Shown piece after piece: positions 8,547 through 17,320 of a stretch of 64,000 bases of DNA. Where the stretch lies: positions 1,250,196 through 1,314,195 of the forward strand of contig NZ_FMAT01000001.1 in assembly GCF_900094805.1 (NCBI RefSeq). The letters run 5' to 3'. The notes beneath the pieces were generated by a model. The model was not told the origin of the DNA and made no database searches. It worked only from the letters and a program-made list of their open reading frames with translations. Numbering within the stretch: position 1 is the stretch's first letter; the number at the start of each line of letters is the position of its first letter. The position numbers and the translations under genes were made by a program. This DNA comes from Arthrobacter sp. NIO-1057. Its GTDB lineage: Bacteria > Actinomycetota > Actinomycetes > Actinomycetales > Micrococcaceae.

Positions 8547-9704
8547 TTAGAGGTTGGTGAAGGCCCTATCCAGGTCTTCGATCAGATCTGCAGGATCTTC
8601 AATTCCTACCGAGAGGCGCAATAGGTTCACTGGAACTGCCAGCTCGGTACCCTTCACCGAGGCGTGGGTCATTTCCGATGGGTAGTTCATCAAGGATTCA
8701 ATACCGCCCAAAGATTCGGCCAGGGTGAAGAGTTTGGTGCTTTCAGCGATCTTACGGGCCACTGCTTCACCACCCTTGAACTGCACCGAGACCATACCGC
8801 CAAAACCGCTCATCTGCTTCTTAGCGATATCGTGGCCCGGGTGATCTTCGAAACCTGGGTACAGCACACGCTCAACCTCGCTGCGTTCACGCAGCCACTG
8901 AGCCACCTGGGCAGCATTCTCCGAGTGAGCCCGCATGCGTACGCCCAGGGTCTTCAGACCACGAGTGGTCAAGAAGGCATCCATCGGGCCGGAAACCGCA
9001 CCCACAGCAAACTGGATGAAACCGATCTTCTCAGCCAGAGCCTCGTCCTTGACGATCACGGCGCCGCCAACCACATCCGAGTGTCCGCCGATGTACTTGG
9101 TGGTTGAATGCACCACGATGTCTGCACCCAAGGTCAGGGGCTGCTGCAGGAATGGGCTAGCGAAGGTGTTATCAACTACCAGCAGGGCTCCGGCCGCGTG
9201 AGCGATCTGAGCAACCTTGGCGATGTCGGTAATGGTCATCATTGGGTTCGACGGGGTCTCCACCCAAACCAATTTGGCTTTGTTCTTCTCGATGGCTGCC
9301 GCCAAAGCAGCTTCATCAGCCATGTTCACCGGAGTATTGCCAATGCCCCAGTCCCCGAGCACGCGATCAATCAGGCGGAAAGTTCCACCGTAGGCGTCGT
9401 TTCCTAGGACAATGTGGTCCCCCGGACGCAGGATTGCGCGGATCAGGGAGTCTTCGGCGGCAAGGCCCGAGCCGAAAGAGAAGGCGTGAGTGCCGAATTC
9501 GGCACCAGCCAGCTGGGCCTGCAAGGCATCACGGGTTGGGTTGCCACCCCGGCCGTACTCGTAGCCGCTACGCAGATTGCCAATGCCGTCCTGCGCGTAG
9601 GTCGATGAGAAGTGCAATGGTGGCACCACAGCACCGGTGCGTGGCTCAAATTCCTGTCCTGCGTGGACAAATCGAGTGTTAGATCCCTGAGCGTTTTCAG
9701 TCAT
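8547..9704 (-). CDS. metB: Cystathionine gamma-synthase/lyase family PLP enzyme
   Basis: A 385-residue Cys/Met-metabolism PLP enzyme. It has YGRGGNPTRDALQ near residue 50, the cofactor lysine in HSTTKYIGGHSD (Lys203) and the VETPSNP and VDNTFASP segments. It either condenses O-acyl-homoserine with cysteine (MetB) or cleaves cystathionine (lyase); sequence inspection cannot separate these reliably. Its position 26 bases downstream of cystathionine beta-synthase makes a lyase or dual role in reverse transsulfuration plausible. The ATG at 9704 is chosen over the TTG at 9707 because AAGGA lies 9 bases before it. Confidence 0.9.
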   Translation of the reverse strand: MTENAQGSNTRFVHAGQEFEPRTGAVVPPLHFSSTYAQDGIGNLRSGYEYGRGGNPTRDALQAQLAGAEFGTHAFSFGSGLAAEDSLIRAILRPGDHIVLGNDAYGGTFRLIDRVLGDWGIGNTPVNMADEAALAAAIEKNKAKLVWVETPSNPMMTITDIAKVAQIAHAAGALLVVDNTFASPFLQQPLTLGADIVVHSTTKYIGGHSDVVGGAVIVKDEALAEKIGFIQFAVGAVSGPMDAFLTTRGLKTLGVRMRAHSENAAQVAQWLRERSEVERVLYPGFEDHPGHDIAKKQMSGFGGMVSVQFKGGEAVARKIAESTKLFTLAESLGGIESLMNYPSEMTHASVKGTELAVPVNLLRLSVGIEDPADLIEDLDRAFTNL

Positions 9705-9729
9705 CAAAATCAGTCCTTAATTGAATTCT

Positions 9730-11094
9730 TTAGCGAGTTGAGTAGGCCAGCAAATCTGCTGCGGTGGCGGCGGCAATAACCTCGCCGGCCTTCGTCACCA
9801 AAACCGCAGGATGAGACTTAAGCAATTCTTGAGCATTATCAAGGGTGTCCGCCACACCAATCAGGGGCATGGGCAGGCTCCCTAGTTCTTTGATCGTGGT
9901 GGTTGGATCGGCACCGGAAAGCAACGCGTCAGTCAAAGTGTTAGCACCAATAACTCCGCGTACCTCGCCGATACGTGCCGGCAGGGTGGCCGCTGAAACA
10001 ACCAGCGCATCGGCACCCTGCTCACGCAATGCCTTCGCTGCCTGAAGCAAGGTGGCATCTTCACTAATGGTTTCCGGGCCCTGCTTAGACAAGGCTGAAC
10101 CAATGAAGTCCAAGGCGGAGTATTCATCGGTGGTGAAGCCCTGCTGCAGCATCCAGCTATCGTTGAAGATCTTTGCAAGGTATCCGCGGCCACCATCTGG
10201 GGCAATGACTACCACTACGTCATCTTCGCTCAACTCACGTGCGGCGCGCAGAGCTGCGACCACTGCCATGCCCGAGGACCCGCCAAGTAGTAGGCCTTCC
10301 TCGTTAGCAAGGCGACGGGTCATCTCAAAGGCTTCAGCATCGGTGACGGCCTCAACCTGGTCAGGCACCGATGGGTCATAGTTACCTGGCCACATGTCCT
10401 CGCCGACGCCCTCAACAAAGTACGGGCGTCCGGTACCACCTGAGTAGACCGAACCATCTGGGTCGGCAGCAATGATCTTCACTGGTCCTGAAGCACGGTC
10501 AGCAGAAATCTGCTTAAGGTAACGGCCCGTGCCCGTGATGGTTCCACCGGTACCGGCGCTAATCACTGCGTGGGTGATCTTGCCGTCGGTATCGTTCCAG
10601 ATTTCCGGTCCGGTGGTTTCAAAGTGGCTATCCGGTGCGCCAGGGTTGGAAAACTGATCAGGCTTGTAGGCACCATCAATTTCGGTGACTAGTCGGTCGG
10701 AAACCCCGTAGTAGGACTCCGGAGAATCAGGTGCGACAGCTGTGGGGGTGACAACAACTTTCGCACCGTATGCACGAAGCACGTCTCGTTTTTCTTCGCC
10801 GACTTTATCCGGGGTGACAAAAATCGTCTTGTAGCCTTTGAGCTGACCGACCATGGCCAAACCAACACCGGTGTTACCGCTGGTTGGTTCCACGATGGTT
10901 CCCCCGGGCTTGAGCTGACCGCTTTCTTCAGCGCGCTCAATCATCTTCAACGCTATGCGGTCTTTGATGGAACCACCAGGGTTCAGGTATTCAAGTTTGA
11001 GCAGTACCGTGGCTTTGACCCCATCGGTAACGCGGTTGAGCTTCACCAGCGGGGTATTGCCGATCAGATCTAAAACTGTGGACGCATACTTCAT
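9730..11094 (-). CDS. cbs: Cystathionine beta-synthase with C-terminal CBS-domain pair
   Basis: A 454-residue PLP enzyme that condenses serine (or an activated serine) with homocysteine. The catalytic domain begins MKYASTVLDLIGNTPLVKLN and has the PLP lysine in GGSIKDRIA (Lys44), the PTSGNTGVGLA loop, SAGTGGTITGTGRYLK and GGSSGMA. From about residue 330 a CBS-domain pair follows (SKQGPETISEDATLLQAAKA ... ALVVSAA ... LSGADPTT), likely regulatory. An upstream in-frame extension to 11268 is rejected as non-homologous. The ATG at 11121 (nine more residues) cannot be excluded, as neither start has a clear Shine-Dalgarno. It is the first gene of a cbs-metB operon. Confidence 0.93.
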   Translation of the reverse strand: MKYASTVLDLIGNTPLVKLNRVTDGVKATVLLKLEYLNPGGSIKDRIALKMIERAEESGQLKPGGTIVEPTSGNTGVGLAMVGQLKGYKTIFVTPDKVGEEKRDVLRAYGAKVVVTPTAVAPDSPESYYGVSDRLVTEIDGAYKPDQFSNPGAPDSHFETTGPEIWNDTDGKITHAVISAGTGGTITGTGRYLKQISADRASGPVKIIAADPDGSVYSGGTGRPYFVEGVGEDMWPGNYDPSVPDQVEAVTDAEAFEMTRRLANEEGLLLGGSSGMAVVAALRAARELSEDDVVVVIAPDGGRGYLAKIFNDSWMLQQGFTTDEYSALDFIGSALSKQGPETISEDATLLQAAKALREQGADALVVSAATLPARIGEVRGVIGANTLTDALLSGADPTTTIKELGSLPMPLIGVADTLDNAQELLKSHPAVLVTKAGEVIAAATAADLLAYSTR

Positions 11095-11134
11095 GTCAAG
11101 AACTTTACCGGCGTACGTCATACATGTCGTTCTG

Positions 11135-11202
11135 GAACGTAGCGAAACGTCATGCAGTGGACGTGATCTTTTCAACGATGATAGAGGCTCACCGCTACGT
11201 TC
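11135..11202. promoter_or_regulatory. Long-range inverted repeat in the cbs/alkA divergent promoter
   Basis: GAACGTAGCG at 11135-11144 is repeated in inverted form at 11193-11202, separated by 48 bases. A short CATGTCG is also repeated outside the arms. It lies between the divergent cbs and glycosylase starts and could be a pair of regulator sites. No matching regulator was recognised. Confidence 0.4.
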
Positions 11203-11232
11203 ATGTCGGGGCCGAGCTATAGGATGCGAAAT

Positions 11233-12195
11233 ATGCAGAAATCTTGGAGCGCCAGCTACCGCCCGCAACGACCAGTGTCACTGATGAAGTCATTGGGGAT
11301 CTTGCGACGTGGACTAGGCGATCCAACGATCCGGCTTACAGCCACCGAAGCCTGGTTCGCTTTCACTACAGTGGACGGGCCGGCAACCTTGCACATTTTG
11401 AAACAGCAGGGCGACGGAGCAATACAACTAGAAGCGTGGGGTTTGGGCGGCCAATGGGCCCTTGATCACGCACCTAATTTGTTGGGAGCCGACGATGACT
11501 GGACGGAGTTCGACGAGAAGTTACGCTACGGAGAATTTCCAGAAATCATCGTGCGTGCCCGTTCCGAAAATCCAGATCTCGTTTTTCCAAAAACGGGGAG
11601 GATCTTTGAACACGCTCTAGGCGCCATTTTGGAACAACGGGTCACTGGCATTGAAGCGAACTATGCATGGCGCTGGCTGATCCGGCACCATGGACAACCT
11701 GCCCCGGGACCGGCGCCAGAGGGATTGAGAATTTTTCCTACGGCGCATCAGCTCGCTCAATTGCGCCGCTGGGATTGGCAGGCTGCCCGCGTTGAAGGAC
11801 AGCGCGCTGAAACTATCAGAAGATTTGTCCAGGTCGCCGGTGCCCTCAACTGGTGGGCGGACAAGGACTTGGATCAGGTAAAACCGACAGCGAAAGCACC
11901 GGGAACTCTTGAGGCCGCGATGGGTTCAATTGCAGGCATTGGCCCGTGGACTATTGCCGAAACGCTACAGCGTTCTCATGGGTCAGCTGACCACATCTCT
12001 GTGGGAGATTTTCATTTGGCGGATTTTGTCGGCCAAGTACTGACGGGGCGTCGAATTACCGATCAGCAAATGTTGGAGCTCATGGCTCCTTTTGCCCCGC
12101 ATCGGCAGCGTGTGATCCGACTTTTGGGTCTTTCAGGAGAAAAGAAACAGAGCTTCGGGCCCCGCTACGCTCCGCTGGATCATCGGCAGAGGTAG
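11233..12195 (+). CDS. DNA-3-methyladenine glycosylase II family (AlkA-like) protein
   Basis: A 320-residue helix-hairpin-helix base-excision glycosylase. The HhH-GPD region is recognisable: AILEQRVTGIEA, then GSIAGIGPWTIAETLQ (hairpin) and ISVGDFHLADFVG, whose Asp is the expected catalytic residue. It removes alkylated bases from DNA. The N-terminal 130 residues resemble the AlkA N-terminal domain in position but are divergent. The ATG at 11233 is preceded by TAGGA at 9 bases; the ATG at 11224 overlaps that motif and is less likely. It is divergent from cbs. Confidence 0.85.
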   Translation: MQKSWSASYRPQRPVSLMKSLGILRRGLGDPTIRLTATEAWFAFTTVDGPATLHILKQQGDGAIQLEAWGLGGQWALDHAPNLLGADDDWTEFDEKLRYGEFPEIIVRARSENPDLVFPKTGRIFEHALGAILEQRVTGIEANYAWRWLIRHHGQPAPGPAPEGLRIFPTAHQLAQLRRWDWQAARVEGQRAETIRRFVQVAGALNWWADKDLDQVKPTAKAPGTLEAAMGSIAGIGPWTIAETLQRSHGSADHISVGDFHLADFVGQVLTGRRITDQQMLELMAPFAPHRQRVIRLLGLSGEKKQSFGPRYAPLDHRQR

Positions 12196-12217
12196 GGCCC
12201 GAAGCCCACAAGTGACC

Positions 12218-12592
12218 TTAGGAGTTTGCCTGTGCGGCTTCCTCAGCGATCTGCTTGTGTACTTCACTCATATCAATACCCTTGACTGCGGTGACCAAGT
12301 CTTCGAGCTGTGACTGATTCAAAGCACCAGCCTGCGAGAAAACAAGAACCTGTTCGCGGAACGCCATGATGGTAGGAATCGAGGTAACGTTGGCTGCTCG
12401 CGCCAAGCCCTGCTCGGCTTCGGTATCTACCTTGGCAAAAACAACATCGGTGAACTTGTCCGAAGTCTGATCATAAACCGGCGCAAACTGCTTGCACGGT
12501 CCACACCAATCAGCCCAGAAGTCCACGAGGACGATGTCATTGTCTTCAATCAACTTCGCGAAGTCGTCTTCGCTCACATTTCTAGTTGCCAT
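12218..12592 (-). CDS. trxA: Thioredoxin
   Basis: A 124-residue thioredoxin with the redox motif WCGPC (Cys30 and Cys33) in VDFWADWCGPCKQFAPV and the cis-Pro loop TSIPTIMAF. It reduces protein disulfides in the cytosol with thioredoxin reductase, which is not in this window. The C-terminus is about 15 residues longer than the E. coli protein and rich in Glu/Ala (QIAEEAAQANS). It is monocistronic and convergent with the glycosylase gene. Confidence 0.95.
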   Translation of the reverse strand: MATRNVSEDDFAKLIEDNDIVLVDFWADWCGPCKQFAPVYDQTSDKFTDVVFAKVDTEAEQGLARAANVTSIPTIMAFREQVLVFSQAGALNQSQLEDLVTAVKGIDMSEVHKQIAEEAAQANS

Positions 12593-12691
12593 GCCTATAC
12601 GGTAGCCGAATTTCAGATGAAATACGTAGAAAGGTGATCTTCATTGGCAGTGGGAATAGATCCGAATCACAATGAAACTACTTCCGAGATG

Positions 12692-12723
12692 CAAAAAACT
12701 CCCGGATCAAAGATCCGGGAGTT
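12692..12723 (-). terminator. Terminator of tRNA-Tyr
   Basis: A perfect 12-bp stem (12697-12708 with 12712-12723), a 3-base loop and a T-run (TTTTTTGC on the minus strand), six bases past the tRNA-Tyr 3' end. Confidence 0.92.
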
Positions 12724-12728
12724 ATTTG

Positions 12729-12810
12729 TGGCAGATACTGGATTCGAACCAGTGAAGGCATAGCCAGCTGATTTACAGTCAGCCCCCTTTGGCCGCTCGG
12801 GTAATCTGCC
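12729..12810 (-). tRNA. tRNA-Tyr (GTA)
   Basis: An 82-nt class II tRNA with a long variable arm. The acceptor stem GGCAGAT pairs with ATCTGCC, the anticodon loop is CTGTAAA (anticodon GTA) and the T-arm is ACTGGTTCGAATCCAGT. It is a single-gene unit. Confidence 0.96.
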
Positions 12811-12991
12811 GAGTTTGCTCTTTCAAGAACATTTGTTCTTATCGGAACGAGAAATAACTCTACAGGAGATTTACAGTGAAGTGAAATCGAGGGGGCTCTT
12901 TTTGCTGTAAGCCTGATCACAGCCCGATTTTGGGGCTTAAAACCGGTAGGCTATGTAGCGAATCAGAACCGTTACAGCTAGGAGTATTCAC

Positions 12992-13480
12992 ATGGCTAGT
13001 GATTCCACATTCGACGTTGTCAGCAAAGTTGATAGCCAGGAAGTCGCGAACGCGATGAACCAGTCTCAGAAGGAAATCGCCCAGCGCTACGATTTCAAGG
13101 GCATCGGCGCTGAGATCGATTTCAGCGGTGAAAAAATCTTGATGAAGGCGAACTCGGAAGAACGCGTCAACGCGGTTCTGGATGTCTTCCAGTCCAAGCT
13201 AATCAAGCGTGGCGTTTCCCTAAAGTCTTTGGACGCTGGCGAGCCATTTGCTTCCGGCAAGGAATACCGCATTGAGGCGAGCATCAAGGAAGGCATCGCA
13301 CAGGATGTCGCAAAGAAGATCAACAAGTTGATCCGCGACGAAGCTCCCAAGGGTGTTAAGTCCACCATCCAGGGCGACGAGCTACGCGTCTCTTCCAAGT
13401 CTCGCGATGACCTGCAGGCCACGATGGCTCTGCTGCGCGACTTCGAAGAAGCAGATCTCCAGTTTGTGAATTTCCGCTAG
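12992..13480 (+). CDS. YajQ family nucleotide-binding protein
   Basis: A 162-residue protein matching the YajQ (UPF0234) family from end to end: FDVVSKVDSQEVANAMNQ, ...EIAQRYDFKGIGAEIDF and a C-terminal QFVNFR. YajQ proteins have two ferredoxin-like lobes and bind RNA/nucleotides; some homologues bind cyclic-di-GMP. The role in this organism is unknown. A TAGGAG Shine-Dalgarno precedes the ATG at good spacing. It is monocistronic and ends at a strong convergent terminator. Confidence 0.94.
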   Translation: MASDSTFDVVSKVDSQEVANAMNQSQKEIAQRYDFKGIGAEIDFSGEKILMKANSEERVNAVLDVFQSKLIKRGVSLKSLDAGEPFASGKEYRIEASIKEGIAQDVAKKINKLIRDEAPKGVKSTIQGDELRVSSKSRDDLQATMALLRDFEEADLQFVNFR

Positions 13481-13509
13481 AAGTAACATCGGCATCTTTT
13501 ATGCCAATA

Positions 13510-13555
13510 ACAGTCGAGGCGGCTTTCCCAATGATGGGAAAGCCGCCTCGACTGT
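13510..13555. terminator. Convergent terminator between yajQ and htpX
   Basis: A perfect 21-bp stem (13510-13530 with 13535-13555) and an ATGA loop between two converging genes. U-runs are poor on both sides. Confidence 0.8.
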
Positions 13556-13604
13556 CTTCTAGAGCGTGCACTTCTAGTGCAACGAGGTGCGGCCCTTTAT
13601 TGGC

Positions 13605-14483
13605 TTAGTATCCGCGTCCGCCTGCCATAGCTTCCAGACGGGCGATGCGCTGGTCCATTGGCGGGTGGGTGGAGAACATCTGCTTTAGGCGTGAACCGAA
13701 TGGGTTGGCGATCATCAGGTGCGAGCTGTTGACCAGCTTCTGGTCGTTTGAAGCCAAAGGTGCCTGCGAAATTCCCGATTCTAGTTTGCGCAGTGCGCTG
13801 GCAAGGGCCAAAGGATCGTTAGTCAGCTTGGCGCCATCTTCATCAGCATCGTATTCACGGGTACGGCTTACGGCCATCTGGATGACGGAGGCCGCAAATG
13901 GTGCCAGCAACGACAAGGCGATCAGCGCGATGGGGTTCACGTTGCGGTTATCGTTGTTTCCACCGCCGCCGAAGAACATCAAGAACTGGGCAATGGACGT
14001 GATGACACCGGCAATGGCCGCGGCTACCGATGAGGTCAGGATGTCACGGTTATACACGTGCATCAGTTCATGGCCCAGTACTCCACGTAATTCGCGTTCA
14101 TTCAGCAGCTGCAAAATACCTTCGGTGCAGCACACTGCAGAGTTCTGGGGGTTTCGTCCGGTAGCGAAGGCATTGGGCGAGGACGTTGGAGAAATGTACA
14201 GGCGTGGCATCGGCTGCTGAGCGTTCATCGACAGCTCACGCACAATGCGGTACATCATGGGATTCTCGGCTTCACTCACCGGATAGGCATGCATGGAACG
14301 CAACGCGAGTTTGTCACTGTTCCAGTAACCGTACGCTGTAGTTCCCAGACCAATCAGCGCGAAAACCCAGATGAACATTGACCGGCCGGTTCCGGCAGAA
14401 AGTAGCGAACCGATAGTCAAGAGCAAGGCGAACATACCGCCGAGCAACAATGCTGTTTTCAGTCCGTTGTTATGTCCATGCAC
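13605..14483 (-). CDS. htpX: Membrane zinc metalloprotease HtpX
   Basis: A 292-residue integral-membrane M48B protease for quality control of membrane proteins. Two N-terminal helices (about 9-30 and 35-53) are followed by NAFATGRNP, the zinc site HELMH (His138, Glu139, His142) and a third ligand region [11 protein letters not shown]. Further helices lie between ([11 protein letters not shown] and [16 protein letters not shown]). The start is a GTG at 14483 with AGGGGAG nine bases upstream. The 257 bases between this gene and rarD hold the divergent promoters and no other gene. Confidence 0.95.
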   Translation of the reverse strand: MHGHNNGLKTALLLGGMFALLLTIGSLLSAGTGRSMFIWVFALIGLGTTAYGYWNSDKLALRSMHAYPVSEAENPMMYRIVRELSMNAQQPMPRLYISPTSSPNAFATGRNPQNSAVCCTEGILQLLNERELRGVLGHELMHVYNRDILTSSVAAAIAGVITSIAQFLMFFGGGGNNDNRNVNPIALIALSLLAPFAASVIQMAVSRTREYDADEDGAKLTNDPLALASALRKLESGISQAPLASNDQKLVNSSHLMIANPFGSRLKQMFSTHPPMDQRIARLEAMAGGRGY

Positions 14484-14706
14484 CTGAACGCACTCCCCTA
14501 AATGACAATGACCACGATGGTGATTCCTAGTCTAGTCAACGTATGGAAGTCACCGTGGGTTCCGATTTTCTGAACTTCAAGTGCTCACTGTGATGTAAGG
14601 AACTGAACGTATCGTGAACTTTAAGCTCAGCGGGGAATAATGCGCTGACTGCGACGTTGTAGCTATTAGTTGCAAAGTGCAATTTTCGCACCCATGGACC
14701 ACCTTT

Positions 14707-14736
14707 TTGAATCACTTTAGCTCGAAAGCGTACATT
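14707..14736 (+). promoter_or_regulatory. Promoter of rarD
   Basis: TTGAAT (14707-14712), an 18-base spacer and TACATT (14731-14736), only four bases before the ATG at 14741. No Shine-Dalgarno is present, so the transcript is likely leaderless or nearly so. Confidence 0.6.
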
Positions 14737-14740
14737 CTGA

Positions 14741-15679
14741 ATGTCATCAAGCACCACCACACCAGTCCGCTCTGAGCACAGCTATGGTCTCATCCAAGGC
14801 ACCTCGGCCTACCTCATTTGGGGTTTGCTACCAGCCTATTTCCTGTTGCTTCCGAAGATCTCTGCCGTTGAGTTCGTTGCCGTACGCGTTCTTTTCTCTC
14901 TGATCTTCTGCTTCATCTTGCTTGCTGCCACCTCACAGATCCGCGCGTTTGCAGCGATGTTCCGTGATACCAAAACCATGGGACAGCTGGCGTTGGCAAG
15001 CATCCTGATCGCCGGCAACTGGGTGCTTTACGCATTAGCGGTGCTGACCGGGCACGTGCTTGAAGCCTCCCTGGGTTACTTTATTAATCCCATCGTTGCC
15101 ATTTTGCTCGGTGTCATCGTGCTCAAGGAGAAACTGCGCCCGTTGCAGTGGGCCGCTGTCGCACTAGCTACCGTCGCAGTGATTGTGCTGACCGTGGGAC
15201 TAGGACGAGTGCCTTGGATTTCATTGGGCTTGGCCTTCTCCTTTGGGTTCTACGGACTGGTCAAGAATAAGGTCGGTTCAAAAGGCAGCGCCCTCGGCGC
15301 GTTGACCATTGAGACCCTTTGGTTGACTCCGCTGGCGATTATCTACCTCATTTGGCTCTCGCAGACCACCGGATCCACCCTATTCAATAGCAATTGGGCT
15401 GGGATTTTGTTGCTTGCTTCCAGTGGCATTATCACCGCTGTCCCCCTCTTGCTCTTTGGCGGTGCGGCCCGTCGCCTGCCATTGAGCACCGTGGGTTCCT
15501 TACAGTTCATCGCTCCCCTGCTCCAGTTCATCCTTGGGATCCTAGTCTTTGGCGAGCACATGCCCTTTGAACGTTGGATGGGCTTCATCTTGGTCTGGAT
15601 CGCGGTGATCTTTGTCCTGATTGACATGCTTGGCGCTCCCAGGGCAGGGCGTATTCCGGAGCCGAAGAAAGTTGGTTAG
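14741..15679 (+). CDS. rarD: EamA/RarD family transporter
   Basis: A 312-residue DMT-superfamily permease with about ten hydrophobic helices and two EamA repeats. The family markers are GTSAYLIWGLLPAYF at the N-terminus, LEASLGYFINPIV in the middle and LSTVGSLQFIAPLLQFILGI near the C-terminus. RarD was named from chloramphenicol resistance; the physiological substrate is not known. It is a single gene, divergent from htpX and convergent with gabT. Confidence 0.92.
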   Translation: MSSSTTTPVRSEHSYGLIQGTSAYLIWGLLPAYFLLLPKISAVEFVAVRVLFSLIFCFILLAATSQIRAFAAMFRDTKTMGQLALASILIAGNWVLYALAVLTGHVLEASLGYFINPIVAILLGVIVLKEKLRPLQWAAVALATVAVIVLTVGLGRVPWISLGLAFSFGFYGLVKNKVGSKGSALGALTIETLWLTPLAIIYLIWLSQTTGSTLFNSNWAGILLLASSGIITAVPLLLFGGAARRLPLSTVGSLQFIAPLLQFILGILVFGEHMPFERWMGFILVWIAVIFVLIDMLGAPRAGRIPEPKKVG

Positions 15680-15709
15680 TAACCGCGAAGAGGTCAGGCA
15701 TTAACGAGT

Positions 15710-15752
15710 AAAGCTTCGGTTTCCCACTGAATCAGTGAGAAACCGAAGCTTT
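15710..15752. terminator. Convergent terminator between rarD and gabT
   Basis: A 14-bp stem (15710-15723 with 15739-15752, AAAGCTTCGGTTTC) with a second small stem CACTG/CAGTG nested in its loop. A/T ends on both sides allow two-way termination. Confidence 0.85.
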
Positions 15753-15780
15753 ATCTGTTCTGGGGACCAGAGTCTAGATA

Positions 15781-17124
15781 CTAGGCAGCCAGCTTGCGGA
15801 TGGCAGATTCGAGAACGTCGAATGCATCGTTGAGCAGCTCGTCGCCGATGACCAGTGGTGGCAGCAGGCGAATAACGTTGCCGTAGGTACCACAGGTCAG
15901 GATGACAACACCCTGGGCCAAGCACTCGGCAGCGATAGCCTTGGTCAGATCAGCATCTGGCTCCTTGCCGCCGGCCTTGACGAACTCAAGGGCAATCATG
16001 GCACCGCGGCCACGAACTTCACCGATGGCTGGGAAAGCGGACTGCAACGCGGTGAAACGAGTGAAGAACTTCTCTTCGATCTCGCGGGCACGAGCTGGCA
16101 GATCCTGCTCTTCCATGAACTTGATGGTTTCCAAGGCTGCAGCAACAGCCACTGGGTTACCACCGTAGGTGCCGCCAAGGCCGCCACCGTGTACCGAGTC
16201 CAACAGCTCTGCACGTCCGACGATGCCCGACAGTGGCATACCACCGGCGATGCCCTTAGCGACGGTGATGATATCTGGTTCGATCTGTTCAATGTCCGAA
16301 GCGAACCATGCACCGGAACGTGCGAAGCCGGCCTGAACTTCGTCAGCAACAAAGACAATGCCGTTTTCCTTGGCCCACTCGGCGATGCGTGGCAGGAAGC
16401 CGGTGGCAGGAACGATGAAACCGCCCTCGCCCTGAATTGGCTCGATGATGATAGCAGCGATCTGATCGCCACCGATCTGCTTCTCCATGGCCAAGATGGC
16501 GCGCTCAGCAGCTTCCTTGCCGGAGATGTTTGGGTTCTCTTCACGGAATGGGTAGCTCATTGGCATGCGGTAGATCTCCGGTGCCAGTGGGCCGAAGCCG
16601 CGCTTGTATGGAGCTGCCTTTGCGGTCAGACCCATGGTCAGGTTGGTGCGGCCGTGGTATGCGTGATCGAAGGCCACAACTGCCTGACGGCCGGTGGCAA
16701 TACGAGCAACCTTGATGGCGTTCTCTACTGCTTCAGAGCCCGAGTTGAAGAAGACTGCACGCTTCTCAAAGTTACCTGGGGTGATCGAGGCAAGCTTCTC
16801 AGCCAGTGCTACGTAGCTCTCGTAAGGAGCAACCATGAAGCAGGTGTGGGTGAAGCGCTGTGCCTGCTCGGCGACGGCCTTGGCGACTGCTGCGTTGGAG
16901 GCACCAACGGTGGTCACTGCAATGCCCGAGCCGAGATCGATGAGCTGGTTACCGTCAACATCAACGATGATGCCGCCGTCAACGTCTGCTGCGTAGACTG
17001 GCAGGCTGGAAGCTACGCCAGCGGCCACTGCCTTGGCGCGGCGTGCGGCAAGTTCTTCCGACTTTGGGCCGGGGAATGGCCCGTTGATTTTACGCTTTTG
17101 TTCAATGCGGTAGCTAACGTCCAC
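15781..17124 (-). CDS. gabT: 4-aminobutyrate aminotransferase
   Basis: A 447-residue class III PLP aminotransferase that transfers the amino group of GABA to 2-oxoglutarate. Motifs include NSGSEAVENAIKVAR (cofactor phosphate), FDHAYHGRTNLTMGLT, IIEPIQGEGG, VADEVQAGFARSG and the PLP lysine in ITVAKGIAGGMPLSG. The start is a GTG at 17124 with AAAGGA at 8-9 bases. No succinate-semialdehyde dehydrogenase lies next to it. A perfect 14-bp palindrome sits in the promoter at 17180-17193, and a PucR-type regulator is encoded 2 kb away. Confidence 0.94.
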   Translation of the reverse strand: MDVSYRIEQKRKINGPFPGPKSEELAARRAKAVAAGVASSLPVYAADVDGGIIVDVDGNQLIDLGSGIAVTTVGASNAAVAKAVAEQAQRFTHTCFMVAPYESYVALAEKLASITPGNFEKRAVFFNSGSEAVENAIKVARIATGRQAVVAFDHAYHGRTNLTMGLTAKAAPYKRGFGPLAPEIYRMPMSYPFREENPNISGKEAAERAILAMEKQIGGDQIAAIIIEPIQGEGGFIVPATGFLPRIAEWAKENGIVFVADEVQAGFARSGAWFASDIEQIEPDIITVAKGIAGGMPLSGIVGRAELLDSVHGGGLGGTYGGNPVAVAAALETIKFMEEQDLPARAREIEEKFFTRFTALQSAFPAIGEVRGRGAMIALEFVKAGGKEPDADLTKAIAAECLAQGVVILTCGTYGNVIRLLPPLVIGDELLNDAFDVLESAIRKLAA

Positions 17125-17179
17125 CTGCTTGTCCTTTCATTGATGTTTTACGAGCTCGCGGCTCGACGTGTTCTTATTA

Positions 17180-17193
17180 GAAGAATATTCTTC
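17180..17193. promoter_or_regulatory. Palindromic candidate operator upstream of gabT
   Basis: GAAGAATATTCTTC is a perfect 14-bp palindrome 56 bases upstream of the gabT start; an overlapping TTCTTATTAGAA extends the symmetry. The PucR gene at 19198 is one candidate regulator, but this is inference. Confidence 0.45.
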
Positions 17194-17253
17194 GTGGCCC
17201 TCTGCCACTACCAGAAGTGGCACAACCACCTCCGGGGTCAGTAGTGCATCTGC

Positions 17254-17303
17254 ACAGAAAAATACCTCCTCACTCCGGGGCTACCCGAGGCGAGGAGGTA
17301 TTT
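17254..17303 (-). terminator. Terminator of the metP-metS operon
   Basis: A 12-bp stem (AAATACCTCCTC at 17260-17271 with its complement at 17292-17303) followed on the minus strand by TTTTTC. It lies 17 bases after the metS stop. Confidence 0.85.
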
Positions 17304-17320
17304 GTAGCTAAGCACCAATA

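Noticed and set aside
11095-11268. N-terminal extension of cystathionine beta-synthase
   Set aside because: The added residues are not family-like and overlap the divergent glycosylase gene; known enzymes begin at the MKYA segment.
12152-12205. Inverted repeat GCTTCGGGCCC/GGGCCCGAAGC as a terminator of the glycosylase gene
   Set aside because: The left arm is within the coding region, the loop is 32 bases and no U-run follows.
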